Below, piece by piece: positions 7,246 through 13,263 of a stretch of 20,232 nucleotides of DNA. Each line of letters opens with the position of its first letter. Positions within the stretch are counted from its first letter, which is position 1. The position numbers and the translations under genes are program-made. The notes under the pieces are model-generated. The model ran no database searches, was not told where the DNA came from, and was given only the letters and a program-made list of their open reading frames with translations. The stretch comes from a virus, in IMG/VR virus record IMGVR_UViG_3300045240_000042, positions 1-20,232 of that record. The stretch is one strand, 5' to 3'.

Positions 7246-7647
7246 TCATGCCGCGACGACGTCCTTCGCCCTCGCGGCCGTCTCGTTCGCGAACGCCCGG
7301 AACACCTTCAGCTCCCCGTCGCGACGCTCGAGCTCGGCGCGCAACGACTCGATCAGTGCTTCCCGCTGCCCGTTCGTCCTAGTCAACTCGTCGACCTGCG
7401 CCTGCCGCTCCGCGATCTCCTTCGAGGCCTGGACGAGCTCGTCGGCGGCGTGCTCCAAGCGGTCCATCTCGGCGCCCTTCGCGATCCCGAGCGCCCGCGC
7501 GAGGCGCTTGGTGCATTGCAGGCAGATGTAGACGTGCCCGTAGTCGCGCTTGACCATGTGGGTGTCGACGAGCGGCGCCTTCTGGCTGCCGCAGATGCAC
7601 ATCGCGGGGAAGTCGGTCGGCGTCTCGATCCGCTCGTACTCACGCAC
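7246..7647 (-). CDS. Zinc-ribbon and coiled-coil protein
   Basis: The protein has 133 residues. Its start GTG 7647 has GAGGAG 7 bases upstream. Residues 15-50 carry two cysteine pairs, MCICG and YICLQC, about 28 residues apart, arranged as a treble-clef or ribbon zinc site. After that comes a long helix with heptad leucines and alternating charges (residues 55-110, e.g. LEHAADELVQASKEIAERQ), likely a coiled coil, and an Ala-rich end (AKDVVAA). It begins 11 bases after the large terminase stop. It may tether terminase or portal to DNA, but this is a guess. Unrecognised family. Confidence 0.66.
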   Translation of the reverse strand: MREYERIETPTDFPAMCICGSQKAPLVDTHMVKRDYGHVYICLQCTKRLARALGIAKGAEMDRLEHAADELVQASKEIAERQAQVDELTRTNGQREALIESLRAELERRDGELKVFRAFANETAARAKDVVAA

Positions 7648-7658
7648 TCGGGTTCTCC

Positions 7659-9197
7659 TCAGGTCGTGTAGCTCGGGCGGGCGTCGCGCTGATTTTCCCA
7701 GCGCTCGTCCATCGCCTTCAGCAGTTCGGAGCGCATCCACCGCTCCGCCGCGGCCGGGTCGTTCTCGAACGTGTCCTCCGGCTCCTGGCTCGCCCCCGGA
7801 CGGCTCATCGCACCGTAGCGGCAGGCGGCGTGGGCGTGCCCGTGCGCGCCCTCCCACTTGACCGCCACCGCCTCCAGCGGGTGCGGCCCGCTCGTCGGCC
7901 CCGGCTCGCTCGTCTCCAAGGGAGCGTCTCGGAGCTGCTCGATCAGGTTCGTGCAGCGGTCGCTGACGAAGAAGCTCGGCGCCGAGTCCTCGCCCGCCCT
8001 GGGGTGCCAGGCCGGGAAGCGCCGGTTCTCGTCGAGCCGGATCAGCTCGCTCAGGCGCAGGTAGCCGGCACGTCGATCGTTGTTGGCCTTGACGATCGAG
8101 ACCCCGGACTCGTGGAACTCGTCGGCCGAGTTCGCCTCGCGGCCGAACTTGTTCGTGATCCCCTTGCCGATCCACAGGCTCGGGTCGGCCCAGCAGACCG
8201 ACGAGCGCCACCACTTCCTGCGGGCGAGGATCTTCGGCGCGATCTCCGACGGCAAGCCCGGCTCGTAGAACTCGTCGTAGATGACCAGGTTGCCGTCGTA
8301 GTCAACGCACCAGGCGAGCCAGCAGGTCGGGTTGTTCGAGCCGTAGTCGCAACTCTCGAAGCGCTCGAACGACGCCGGCGGCTCCCAGGCGCCGTGAATC
8401 ACGTGCGCATGCTCCGAGAAGCGGTAGGCGAGCCCCTCGTCCTCGAGCAGCTCCGCGTCTAGCTCTTGCCGCCCGAGTCTCGTTCCTTCGTAGCGACGAA
8501 TGATTGCAGTAGCAAAGGCGGGAGCAAGGTTACTGAGGTTGTCGTAAGTGGTGCCGTGCGTGACGACACAGTGCTCGTCCCGGACAAGATCACGTATGAG
8601 CCTGATCGGCTTCGGGGTGGTGGTGACACACGCTCGAGGGTCAGGGCCCAGCCGAAGACCGAGCATCGCCATGTCCCACGTCTCCATCGGGTACTGCCAG
8701 GCAGCGATCTCATCGGCCCACAAAGCTTCGCATTGCAATCCTCTCACGCCCTCGGGGTCCTCGCCGGTGCGGAACTCGCTGATCGCCCCGTTCGGCCACT
8801 TCAAGATCCGCTTGGAGGCCTGGTAGTCGGGGCGCTCGTGCCTCGGGCAGACCGCCAATATCCCCGACTCGCCCTCGATCATGACGGCGCGCATGTCGCC
8901 GGCGTCCTTGCCCAGCAGCGCAACCCGCTGGTGAGCCCTGACCTTCTCCCGAACCCACTCCGCACCGACCCTCGTCTTCCCGAACCCGCGGCCCGCCATC
9001 ACGAGCCAGTAGCGCCACTCGCCCTCGGGCTCAACCTGGTTCGGCCGTGCCGCCCACCCCCGCCAGCGCCAGGCCAGCTCCGCCTTCGCCTCGCTCGACA
9101 AGGTCGCGAGGATCGTCTCCCGCTCCTCGACCGGCAAGGCCGCGAGCTGCTGCAGCGGTGACCATCTCGGTGAGCCGGTTGAGGTCGTCGCTGACAT
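7659..9197 (-). CDS. Terminase large subunit (packaging ATPase and nuclease)
   Basis: The protein has 512 residues from ATG 9197, preceded by GAGGTGAGG. It should drive DNA into the procapsid at the portal and cut concatemers. The N-terminal ATPase shows the WRYWLVMAGRGFGKTRVGAEW segment with Walker A AGRGFGKT at residues 68-75, and Walker B ending LWADEIAAW with Asp162 and Glu163. A coupling motif ACVTTTPKP follows at 189-197. The C-terminal RNase H-like nuclease begins at about residue 280 with FESCDYGSNNPTCWLAW, whose Asp284 is the expected first metal ligand; Asp338 (VCWADPS) is a plausible second. The final conserved motif, usually HDALRYG, reads HAHAACRYG here, so its Asp is an Ala (residue 457). 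Length and architecture are normal otherwise. The 5' end overlaps the small-terminase frame by 167 bases. Confidence 0.92.
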   Translation of the reverse strand: MSATTSTGSPRWSPLQQLAALPVEERETILATLSSEAKAELAWRWRGWAARPNQVEPEGEWRYWLVMAGRGFGKTRVGAEWVREKVRAHQRVALLGKDAGDMRAVMIEGESGILAVCPRHERPDYQASKRILKWPNGAISEFRTGEDPEGVRGLQCEALWADEIAAWQYPMETWDMAMLGLRLGPDPRACVTTTPKPIRLIRDLVRDEHCVVTHGTTYDNLSNLAPAFATAIIRRYEGTRLGRQELDAELLEDEGLAYRFSEHAHVIHGAWEPPASFERFESCDYGSNNPTCWLAWCVDYDGNLVIYDEFYEPGLPSEIAPKILARRKWWRSSVCWADPSLWIGKGITNKFGREANSADEFHESGVSIVKANNDRRAGYLRLSELIRLDENRRFPAWHPRAGEDSAPSFFVSDRCTNLIEQLRDAPLETSEPGPTSGPHPLEAVAVKWEGAHGHAHAACRYGAMSRPGASQEPEDTFENDPAAAERWMRSELLKAMDERWENQRDARPSYTT

Positions 9198-9528
9198 CCG
9201 TCCTCACCTCCAGCTCGACCCTTTCGGCCCCTCTGCCGGCCATGTTCGCGTGGTAGCGGTGGAAGTACACCTTGAGCGCGTCGCTCGCCTCGGCCCGGGT
9301 GACCCAGTCCTCGAGACGGCGGTCGGCCTCGTCGGCCCGCGCCTCCCTCGACATCGCGAGCAACTCGCGTTGCCGCTGGTGGTCCGCCCTGCGGTAGTTC
9401 GAGAGCGAGAGCCTGCGCGCGTTCGCCGCCTGCTGCGGGTCTTCGCCTTCCAGGATCCTCCGCTCGAAGTCCTCCCAATCGGCTGGGGAGGGCAACGCAT
9501 GGTGCCCTCGTAGCTCGATGGTGCTCAC
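9031..9528 (-). CDS. Terminase small subunit-like protein
   Basis: The small terminase recognises the packaging site on phage DNA and hands it to the large subunit. The protein has 165 residues, from GTG 9528, which overlaps the preceding stop (GTGA). Residues 15-60 look like the N-terminal helix-turn-helix region of actinophage small terminases: WEDFERRILEGEDPQQAANA, then LSLSNYRRADHQRQRELLAM. A charged helix with SREARADEADRRLEDWV follows and then LKVYFHRYHANMAG. The frame keeps going 167 bases into the large-terminase gene, and the last 55 residues are Gly/Ala-rich and lack any pattern, unlike the rest. Either the overlap is genuine or the frame was extended by a mutation that removed an earlier stop. 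Confidence 0.7.
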   Translation of the reverse strand: MSTIELRGHHALPSPADWEDFERRILEGEDPQQAANARRLSLSNYRRADHQRQRELLAMSREARADEADRRLEDWVTRAEASDALKVYFHRYHANMAGRGAERVELEVRTDVSDDLNRLTEMVTAAAARGLAGRGAGDDPRDLVERGEGGAGLALAGVGGTAEPG

Positions 9529-9710
9529 GACTCGGCCTCCACCGGCGTCCCCGTCAGGGTGAGCCGGATCTCGAGCAGCCGGTCGACCTCCAACCAAATC
9601 ATCCCTCTCTCGGCCCCGTCAACCCTGACCAGAGACGCCGAGAGCACTCGCAGGGCCTCGTCGACCCGCTCGATCGAACCGGGGGTGTGCCGCACCAACA
9701 GCGTTGGCAT
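9525..9710 (-). CDS. Small protein upstream of small terminase
   Basis: The protein has 61 residues from ATG 9710 with GGAGGT 4 bases upstream, a strong site; a longer in-frame extension has no such signal. It reads MPTLLVRHTPGSIERVDEAL, a helix with heptads (RVLSASLVRVD), and an acidic end. It starts the packaging-side run of overlapping genes: its stop overlaps the small-terminase start. No motif or family is recognised. It looks like a compact alpha/beta protein. Confidence 0.6.
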   Translation of the reverse strand: MPTLLVRHTPGSIERVDEALRVLSASLVRVDGAERGMIWLEVDRLLEIRLTLTGTPVEAES

Positions 9711-9744
9711 GCGCACCTCCGATGAAGACACGAGTCGACAGGAC

Positions 9745-9772
9745 ACTTGACAAGATAAACCCCCTGTCAAGT
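9745..9772. repeat. Inverted repeat at the junction of replication and packaging genes
   Basis: ACTTGACA and TGTCAAGT form a perfect 8-bp stem around a 12-base spacer holding AGATAAACCCCC. It covers the stop codon of the 158-aa gene and lies 35 bases upstream of the ATG at 9710. The arms contain TTGACA in both orientations, so each arm could also be a -35 box; on the minus strand I see no matching -10 at 16-19 bases. A twofold operator or an RNA hairpin at a module boundary are both reasonable. Confidence 0.45.
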
Positions 9773-10243
9773 CGTAACCAGAAACGACAACGGCAGCATC
9801 GGCTCCTGCTCCAGCCCCCAGGCGTCCGCCAGCCAGGAAACCCCTGCATCGACGAGCATCTGGTCGGACTTGTCGCGCTCGCGCTCCAGCCTCGGCTCCG
9901 CCACCGTCACGTGCTTCCCGTGCTTCGCCTTGCGACGGACGTAGACAACGCGATGCACCCAGACCGCCGCGAGGTAGTGCTCGTTCAGGTGCCACCAGAG
10001 CCGGCGCTCCGAGGAGCGCATCTCGACGAGCAGGCGCTCCAGCTCGGCACCGCAGCGATACGCGCAACTGCAGCGCGGCGGCCTGCCCTCCCAGACCCGG
10101 CAGCCCGGCTCGTGCGGTGTGAGCCCTCCGAGCCCCCTGTCCCCACCGCTCCCCGCCTGCCAGGGGTCGTGCAGATCGTCGAACCGCTCCAGGAGCGCGA
10201 TGATGGCGCGCTCACGAGTTGCCAGCGGCGACAGCGTCGGCAC
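9767..10243 (-). CDS. Conserved phage protein with cysteine cluster, unknown
   Basis: The protein has 158 residues if it starts at GTG 10243 (PTLSPLATRERAIIALLERF); a GTG at 10261 would add six residues. I prefer 10243 because TACACT, a good -10 box, ends 6 bases before it, the spacing of a leaderless start, and no ribosome site is seen. Residues 38-58 hold cysteines in the pattern HEPGCRVW, then RCSCAYRC, a likely zinc site. A helix (AELERLLVEMRSSERRLWWH) and a basic segment (RRKAKHGKHV) follow. Phages of high-GC hosts often carry a protein of this pattern between replication and terminase genes, with no known role. Confidence 0.6.
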   Translation of the reverse strand: MPTLSPLATRERAIIALLERFDDLHDPWQAGSGGDRGLGGLTPHEPGCRVWEGRPPRCSCAYRCGAELERLLVEMRSSERRLWWHLNEHYLAAVWVHRVVYVRRKAKHGKHVTVAEPRLERERDKSDQMLVDAGVSWLADAWGLEQEPMLPLSFLVTT

Positions 10244-10367
10244 GGGGCGAGTGTAGAACACGCCCCGGTCGGAGGGCGGCGTCTCGCCGCTCAACGCAAC
10301 GGGACTCCGCCGTCGTCGCTCGGCCTCCCCCCTTGCCCCCCTGCCCTGGCTTCGGCTCGAGCGCTCG
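10244..10367 (-). promoter_or_regulatory. Gap with G-runs and possible leaderless -10 box
   Basis: This gap lies between the 176-aa gene and the 158-aa gene. On the minus strand it holds two runs of six G separated by CAA, then at 10255-10250 the hexamer TACACT, 6 bases before the GTG at 10243. I see no -35 box at 17-18 bases. A 26-codon frame starting at the GTGA overlap (10371) ends inside it and has no features. The promoter call is weak. Confidence 0.3.
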
Positions 10368-10898
10368 TCACCAGTCGATGTCCGCATCAGCGCTGTGGGC
10401 ACTAACAGCCGTTAGTGCCGTGCTTGTTTGGCTTGAATGCTCGCTTTGTGGGGTGGTAGCAGCGCTCGTGCGCTCGCTGCCTATGGCTTGCATAGACGCT
10501 TGACCCTTGCGCCATCGCTCGGCCCGCTCGGAGCGTTCGACGTCGACGAGCTCGGCTTGCGGCTGCCTGGCGCGCCAAGCGTCGAGCATCCGCGACTCGA
10601 GCTCGGGCCACGCTCGGAGCCGGCCTCGAGCGCTGAAGAGCTCGTCGAGCAGCTCGGACTCGGGCATGAACAAACCCGCAGTGGCGATGAACCTCTCGGC
10701 TAGATGAGTGTTGCGCGCTCTGTCAACATACTTGTCCGAGTGCGGAGGAGCGCCAGAGCGAACCCCAGCGAGAAACCAAGCCGCAGGGTTCCTCACTGCC
10801 GGGGTGAGCGCGTCGAGCCACGCATCCGCCAAGGCCTCATCCAGGCCGGACACCTCGGCGAGCTGCAGCGGGGTCAACCCGAGCTCCTCGAGGCTCAC
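10368..10898 (-). CDS. Probable replication accessory protein
   Basis: The protein has 176 residues from GTG 10898, overlapping the stop of the replication-initiator-like gene (GTGA). The N-terminal half is helical, with a segment resembling replication initiators and helicase loaders: LTPLQLAEVSGLDEALADAW and then AVRNPAAWFLAGVRSG, a motif (VxNPxxWLxxxxRxG) I associate with DnaD-type and RepA-like proteins. The middle is rich in Arg/Glu helices (RAERWRKGQ). The last 45 residues are rich in Ser, Thr and Ala (TSAATTPQSEHSSQ, TALTAVSAHSADADIDW) and look disordered. A primosome or helicase-loading role is inferred from position and this motif. The C-terminal coding part contains a perfect 9-bp hairpin. 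Confidence 0.55.
   Translation of the reverse strand: MSLEELGLTPLQLAEVSGLDEALADAWLDALTPAVRNPAAWFLAGVRSGAPPHSDKYVDRARNTHLAERFIATAGLFMPESELLDELFSARGRLRAWPELESRMLDAWRARQPQAELVDVERSERAERWRKGQASMQAIGSERTSAATTPQSEHSSQTSTALTAVSAHSADADIDW
10398..10419. repeat. Perfect 9-bp hairpin inside a coding region
   Basis: GGCACTAAC and GTTAGTGCC pair perfectly around the loop AGCC. It lies in the 3' part of the 176-aa gene, 30 bases before its stop. No T-run follows on the minus strand. Such a long perfect stem is unlikely to result from codon choice alone, so it may act in the RNA (processing, attenuation) or as a protein-binding palindrome. Confidence 0.4.
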
Positions 10899-11344
10899 GG
10901 CAGGTCTCGCAGGATCTTGTCGAAGTCGAAAGTTTTTGCGTCGTCGTCGTGTTCTTCGCTTCTACTGCGCGACGTCTTAAGAACACGCTCGTCTAAGAGC
11001 TTTAGATCTACGTCTTTATCTACTTCTCGCGAACGCGCGCGTGACGCTAGCACTTTGCTAGCAGAGAACTCGATGAAACCCGCATGGTTAAGCGCTTCTA
11101 GCTGACCTCTAGTGACCTTCATGTGGAACTCAGCACGACACCAACTGGAACTCAGCGGGACCTGATGACGACCTCTGGCGAACTGCAACCACAGACAGAG
11201 GAGGAGCGCGCGCTCGCCTGCAGTGAGCGCCAGGAAGTTCGGGTCATCGAGTAATTCGCAGTAGACCTTGATCCAACTGGGTTGCCGATCTTTGTAGTGC
11301 TGGAACTTCTGCCAGTTACGAATGTGGATCCACTGCTCAGGCAT
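10895..11344 (-). CDS. Replication initiator-like protein (DnaD/winged-helix type)
   Basis: The protein has 149 residues from ATG 11344. It begins MPEQWIHIRNWQKFQHYKDR, then SWIKVYCELLDDPNFLALTAGERALLLCLWL, a pattern well known from phage replication proteins of the DnaD or replisome-organiser kind, in which a winged-helix domain is at the N-terminus. Later segments VTRGQLEALNHAGFIEF continue the winged helix. The C-terminus is basic and acidic in blocks (ASRARSREVDKDVDLK, RSRSEEHDDDAKTFDFDK) and probably disordered. The codons there use more A and T than elsewhere in the window, as in recently acquired or fast-evolving tails. The ribosome site is weak (GAGAG, 9 bases away). It leads the replication gene pair. 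Confidence 0.68.
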   Translation of the reverse strand: MPEQWIHIRNWQKFQHYKDRQPSWIKVYCELLDDPNFLALTAGERALLLCLWLQFARGRHQVPLSSSWCRAEFHMKVTRGQLEALNHAGFIEFSASKVLASRARSREVDKDVDLKLLDERVLKTSRSRSEEHDDDAKTFDFDKILRDLP

Positions 11345-11367
11345 ATGCCGACGCTCTCGTCGTAGGT

Positions 11368-11379
11368 GTCGAGTCCACT
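11368..11379 (+). repeat. 12-bp direct repeat, copy 1 (GTCGAGTCCACT)
   Basis: GTCGAGTCCACT occurs here and again at 11454-11465, 86 bases apart in the same orientation, on either side of the plus-strand promoter at 11418-11446. This copy is followed by CGGAGGAG. It lies in the leader region of the minus-strand replication gene (start 11344). A regulator binding site serving both divergent genes is a reasonable reading. Confidence 0.45.
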
Positions 11380-11417
11380 CGGAGGAGCGCCGGCACCCAT
11401 ACCTTAGTCCAGTTCTC

Positions 11418-11446
11418 TTGACAACCACGCATGTCAGGAGTAGGGT
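11418..11446 (+). promoter_or_regulatory. Sigma-70-type promoter for the plus-strand operon
   Basis: TTGACA at 11418-11423 matches the -35 consensus exactly. After a 17-base spacer comes TAGGGT (11441-11446), which fits the actinobacterial -10 pattern TANNNT. Transcription would begin near 11453 and give a leader of about 30 bases with AGGAG before the ATG at 11484. The downstream copy of the 12-bp repeat would then lie at the very start of the mRNA. Confidence 0.65.
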
Positions 11447-11453
11447 GGTTCCC

Positions 11454-11465
11454 GTCGAGTCCACT
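11454..11465 (+). repeat. 12-bp direct repeat, copy 2 (GTCGAGTCCACT)
   Basis: This is an exact copy of the 12 bases at 11368-11379. It lies between the -10 box at 11441-11446 and the ribosome site AGGAG at 11471-11475. A protein bound here would block early transcription of the plus-strand operon. The sequence was not seen elsewhere in the window. Confidence 0.45.
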
Positions 11466-11483
11466 ACCTGAGGAGAAGTCGTA

Positions 11484-11672
11484 ATGAAGACCTTTGGCGT
11501 TTACCTCCACTCGTCCGGCACGCAGGGCGGCTACGTGGTGCGCACGATGCGCGACGGCACCGCAGCTGCCCCGTACCTGCACGTTCGCCCGGTCCACACC
11601 TACAAGCGCGAGTACCTCGCGCAGCTGATGGCCGACAAGCTCAACCTCGACCGCTTCGGAAAGGTGGCATAG
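11484..11672 (+). CDS. Small protein, unknown (first of plus-strand operon)
   Basis: The protein has 62 residues from ATG 11484, with AGGAG 8 bases upstream. It reads MKTFGVYLHSSGTQGGYVVR, an opening strand pair, then YLHVRPVHTYKREYLAQLMA and DKLNLDRFGKVA, a helix and basic tail. It looks like a compact beta-beta-alpha fold with many aromatic and basic residues. Its stop TAG is directly followed by the ATG of the next gene. It is run by the promoter at 11418-11446. No family is recognised. Confidence 0.62.
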   Translation: MKTFGVYLHSSGTQGGYVVRTMRDGTAAAPYLHVRPVHTYKREYLAQLMADKLNLDRFGKVA

Positions 11673-12005
11673 ATGCCCACTGACGAGACCTACAATGGCT
11701 GGAAGAACTACCCGACCTGGGCTGTGAATCTGTGGCTCTCGAACGACGAGGGCCTGTACCGGGAAGCGACGGCAATGGCGGAGACGTGGTCCCGCGGAGA
11801 TCATCCGAGGGTCGTCCTTGCTGATCGCTTCAAGACCTGGGTCACGGACATGGGCGTCTCGGTGGTAAACCGCTATGCCGGTGATGCCGCAACGGGCGAT
11901 CCCACGGGCTTCGGGGCCGACTTGTACGGATGGGCGCTCGCTCAGGTCGACTGGTACGAGATCGCCGACGCTTGGATCGAGTCGGCCTCCGAAGTCGAGG
12001 CCTAG
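11673..12005 (+). CDS. Conserved NGWxNYxTW-type phage protein (possibly DUF7249)
   Basis: The protein has 110 residues; its ATG at 11673 follows the previous TAG with no gap. It starts with MPTDETYNGWKNYPTWAVNL and WLSNDEGLYREATAMAE, matching a widespread uncharacterised family with an N-terminal YNGWxNYxTWNVALW motif and a following NDEGLY. I believe this is the DUF7249 family, from memory. The C-terminal half has GADLYGWALAQVDWYEIADAWIE, two helices ending in acidic residues. Members occur in phages and other mobile elements, usually in non-structural regions. Function unknown; aromatic motif and acidity would suit a protein-binding or DNA-mimic role, but that is a guess. Confidence 0.68.
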   Translation: MPTDETYNGWKNYPTWAVNLWLSNDEGLYREATAMAETWSRGDHPRVVLADRFKTWVTDMGVSVVNRYAGDAATGDPTGFGADLYGWALAQVDWYEIADAWIESASEVEA

Positions 12006-12209
12006 GTGCCCTCGTTCGACCAGGTCCGGCGGCGTCGGCGCGCGTACGATCGCGCGCTCGGCGCCTACCGTGCCGCGATCCTCGCCGAGCTCGAGCGTGG
12101 GACCAGCTACGCGGAGCTCGCACGGGCGCTCGGCGTCTCGCGGCAGACGATCAGGCAACTTGCCCTCCGAGCACGTAACCCCCACCAAATCCCGAAGGAG
12201 AACCGATGA
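12006..12209 (+). CDS. Small helix-turn-helix DNA-binding protein
   Basis: The protein has 67 residues from GTG 12006, directly after the preceding TAG. The N-terminus is strongly basic (VRRRRRAYDRALGAYRAAI). At residues 31-52 there is a clear helix-turn-helix, GTSYAELARALGVSRQTIRQLA, as in resolvase/Hin-type and sigma region 4-like folds. The end (RARNPHQIPKENR) is basic. It probably binds DNA and may regulate its own operon, perhaps through the 12-bp repeats at 11368 and 11454. The TGA stop overlaps the next ATG (ATGA). Confidence 0.7.
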   Translation: MPSFDQVRRRRRAYDRALGAYRAAILAELERGTSYAELARALGVSRQTIRQLALRARNPHQIPKENR

Positions 12210-12391
12210 CCACCAGCGAAATGCGCTCAACCTACGATCGGGTCTACGAAGCCATGTATTACGCAGGCCGCGACGCACTGAAATCCTGCTCGGATGCCGA
12301 GCTCTCACTACTGATCGGCCTTGCCGAGGATGAGGAGAACGGCTGGATCCAGGATGTGGCGACAGACGAGCTCGAACACCGCAGCTCATAG
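12206..12391 (+). CDS. Small acidic helical protein, unknown
   Basis: The protein has 61 residues from ATG 12206, overlapping the stop of the HTH gene, with GAAGGAG upstream. It reads MTTSEMRSTYDRVYEAMYYA, then ALKSCSDAELSLLIGLAEDEENGW and ATDELEHRSS. It is helical and acidic, without motifs. It closes the plus-strand operon and its TAG abuts the stop of the RuvC-like gene coming from the other side, so the two transcripts must meet head-on here with no terminator between them. Confidence 0.6.
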   Translation: MTTSEMRSTYDRVYEAMYYAGRDALKSCSDAELSLLIGLAEDEENGWIQDVATDELEHRSS

Positions 12392-12856
12392 CGCTCTCGC
12401 GTTGACCTCACGCGCGTAGAACGCCACGGCATACGCATCGAGCGCGTCCTGCGTCCACACGACGCTCCCTGGGCCGCGGAGGGCATCCACAGCCTCCGCG
12501 GCCTGCTCCTTGCTCGCGTGCCCGCTCAGGCCGAGCTCCTTGCGCCATTGCACGGGCGCGACCTCCCACACCTCGACGCCGGCGGGCAGGCAAGCCACGA
12601 TGGCGCCGAGCACGCGCGAGAGCTTCGCCATCGTCCCCTGCTGCCCTCGGCTCATCGGGGCCTCGACGGCGATCAAGTAGACGCTCTCCCAGTACAGCGA
12701 CCTGCGCGGCATCACGCGCGGCACCTGCCGCAGGCGCTCGAGCGCGGTCTTACCCTCGAGATGGAAGTGGTCCCAGACCGCGTGATTGCTGGTCTCGTCT
12801 AGTCGGACCAGGTCGATAGCGCGCGTGCTCAGGTCGATCCCGACAACACAACTCAT
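12386..12856 (-). CDS. RuvC-like Holliday junction resolvase
   Basis: The protein has 156 residues from ATG 12856, close to the usual size of RuvC-type nucleases. The RNase H-like fold shows in the order MSCVVGIDLSTRAIDLVRLD with Asp8 as first metal ligand, a central YLIAVEAPMSRGQQG with Glu65, and WTQDALDAYAVAFYA with Asp137 and Asp140. PVQWRKELGLSG at 101-112 resembles the RuvC/YqgF loop used in DNA contact. It would cut four-way junctions made during recombination or replication, thereby preparing DNA for packaging, together with the ERF protein. It has no clear ribosome site; a three-codon frame (ATGAACGCATGA, 12864-12853) overlaps the start. Confidence 0.78.
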   Translation of the reverse strand: MSCVVGIDLSTRAIDLVRLDETSNHAVWDHFHLEGKTALERLRQVPRVMPRRSLYWESVYLIAVEAPMSRGQQGTMAKLSRVLGAIVACLPAGVEVWEVAPVQWRKELGLSGHASKEQAAEAVDALRGPGSVVWTQDALDAYAVAFYAREVNARAL

Positions 12857-12894
12857 GCGTTCATGCGGGAGCTACTAGATGAGTGCTATCACCC

Positions 12895-13215
12895 TCAGCA
12901 CCCGTCGTAGGGGCACCACGCATCGCAGCCGACCTGCTGCCAGAGCATCCACGCGCGGTAGTCCTGCTCGGCCTCGCTCGCGGCGCCGGCGTCACCTCGC
13001 CCGCCGAGCGTGCGCCACGTCGATGACTGGAACTGCCACTTGCCACCGCTGATGTGCGCGAGCCCGCGCGACTCCCGGTAGACGACGCAACGAACGATCG
13101 GGGAACGGAGCCACGTCGCCGGCGGGTCGGGCCAACGAGCGGCCCGCGCGGTGACCGTGAGGGTGAGAGCGAGGATGTAAACGCTGAAAAGGATGGGGGC
13201 GACATAGCGGATCAG
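12895..13215 (-). CDS. Endolysin, RPF/lysozyme-like with N-terminal membrane anchor, probable CTG start
   Basis: The protein has 106 residues. In the reading frame no ATG, GTG or TTG occurs before residue 90, but AAGGAG lies 5 bases before CTG 13215, so CTG is the likely start. Residues 4-23 are one hydrophobic helix (YVAPILFSVYILALTLTVTA), then ARAARWP, a signal anchor. From residue 40 it fits the resuscitation-promoting-factor or transglycosylase-like domain: VRCVVYRESRG with Glu48 as catalytic acid, ISGGKWQFQSSTWRTLGG, ASEAEQDYRAWMLWQQVG, and the end CDAWCPYDGC. Four cysteines (43, 97, 101, 106) may form disulfides. It would break peptidoglycan at lysis. No holin is adjacent. The CTG overlaps the TGA of a 38-codon frame (13328-13212). 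Confidence 0.7.
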   Translation of the reverse strand: MIRYVAPILFSVYILALTLTVTARAARWPDPPATWLRSPIVRCVVYRESRGLAHISGGKWQFQSSTWRTLGGRGDAGAASEAEQDYRAWMLWQQVGCDAWCPYDGC

Positions 13216-13263
13216 TCCTTCTCCTTGTGAGGGGTCACGTCCTCGAGGCTTCGGCCTCGGCGT

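Noticed and set aside
10293-10371. A 26-codon frame starting with a GTGA overlap
   Set aside because: It is Gly/Arg-rich, contains two six-G runs and has no features; probably chance.
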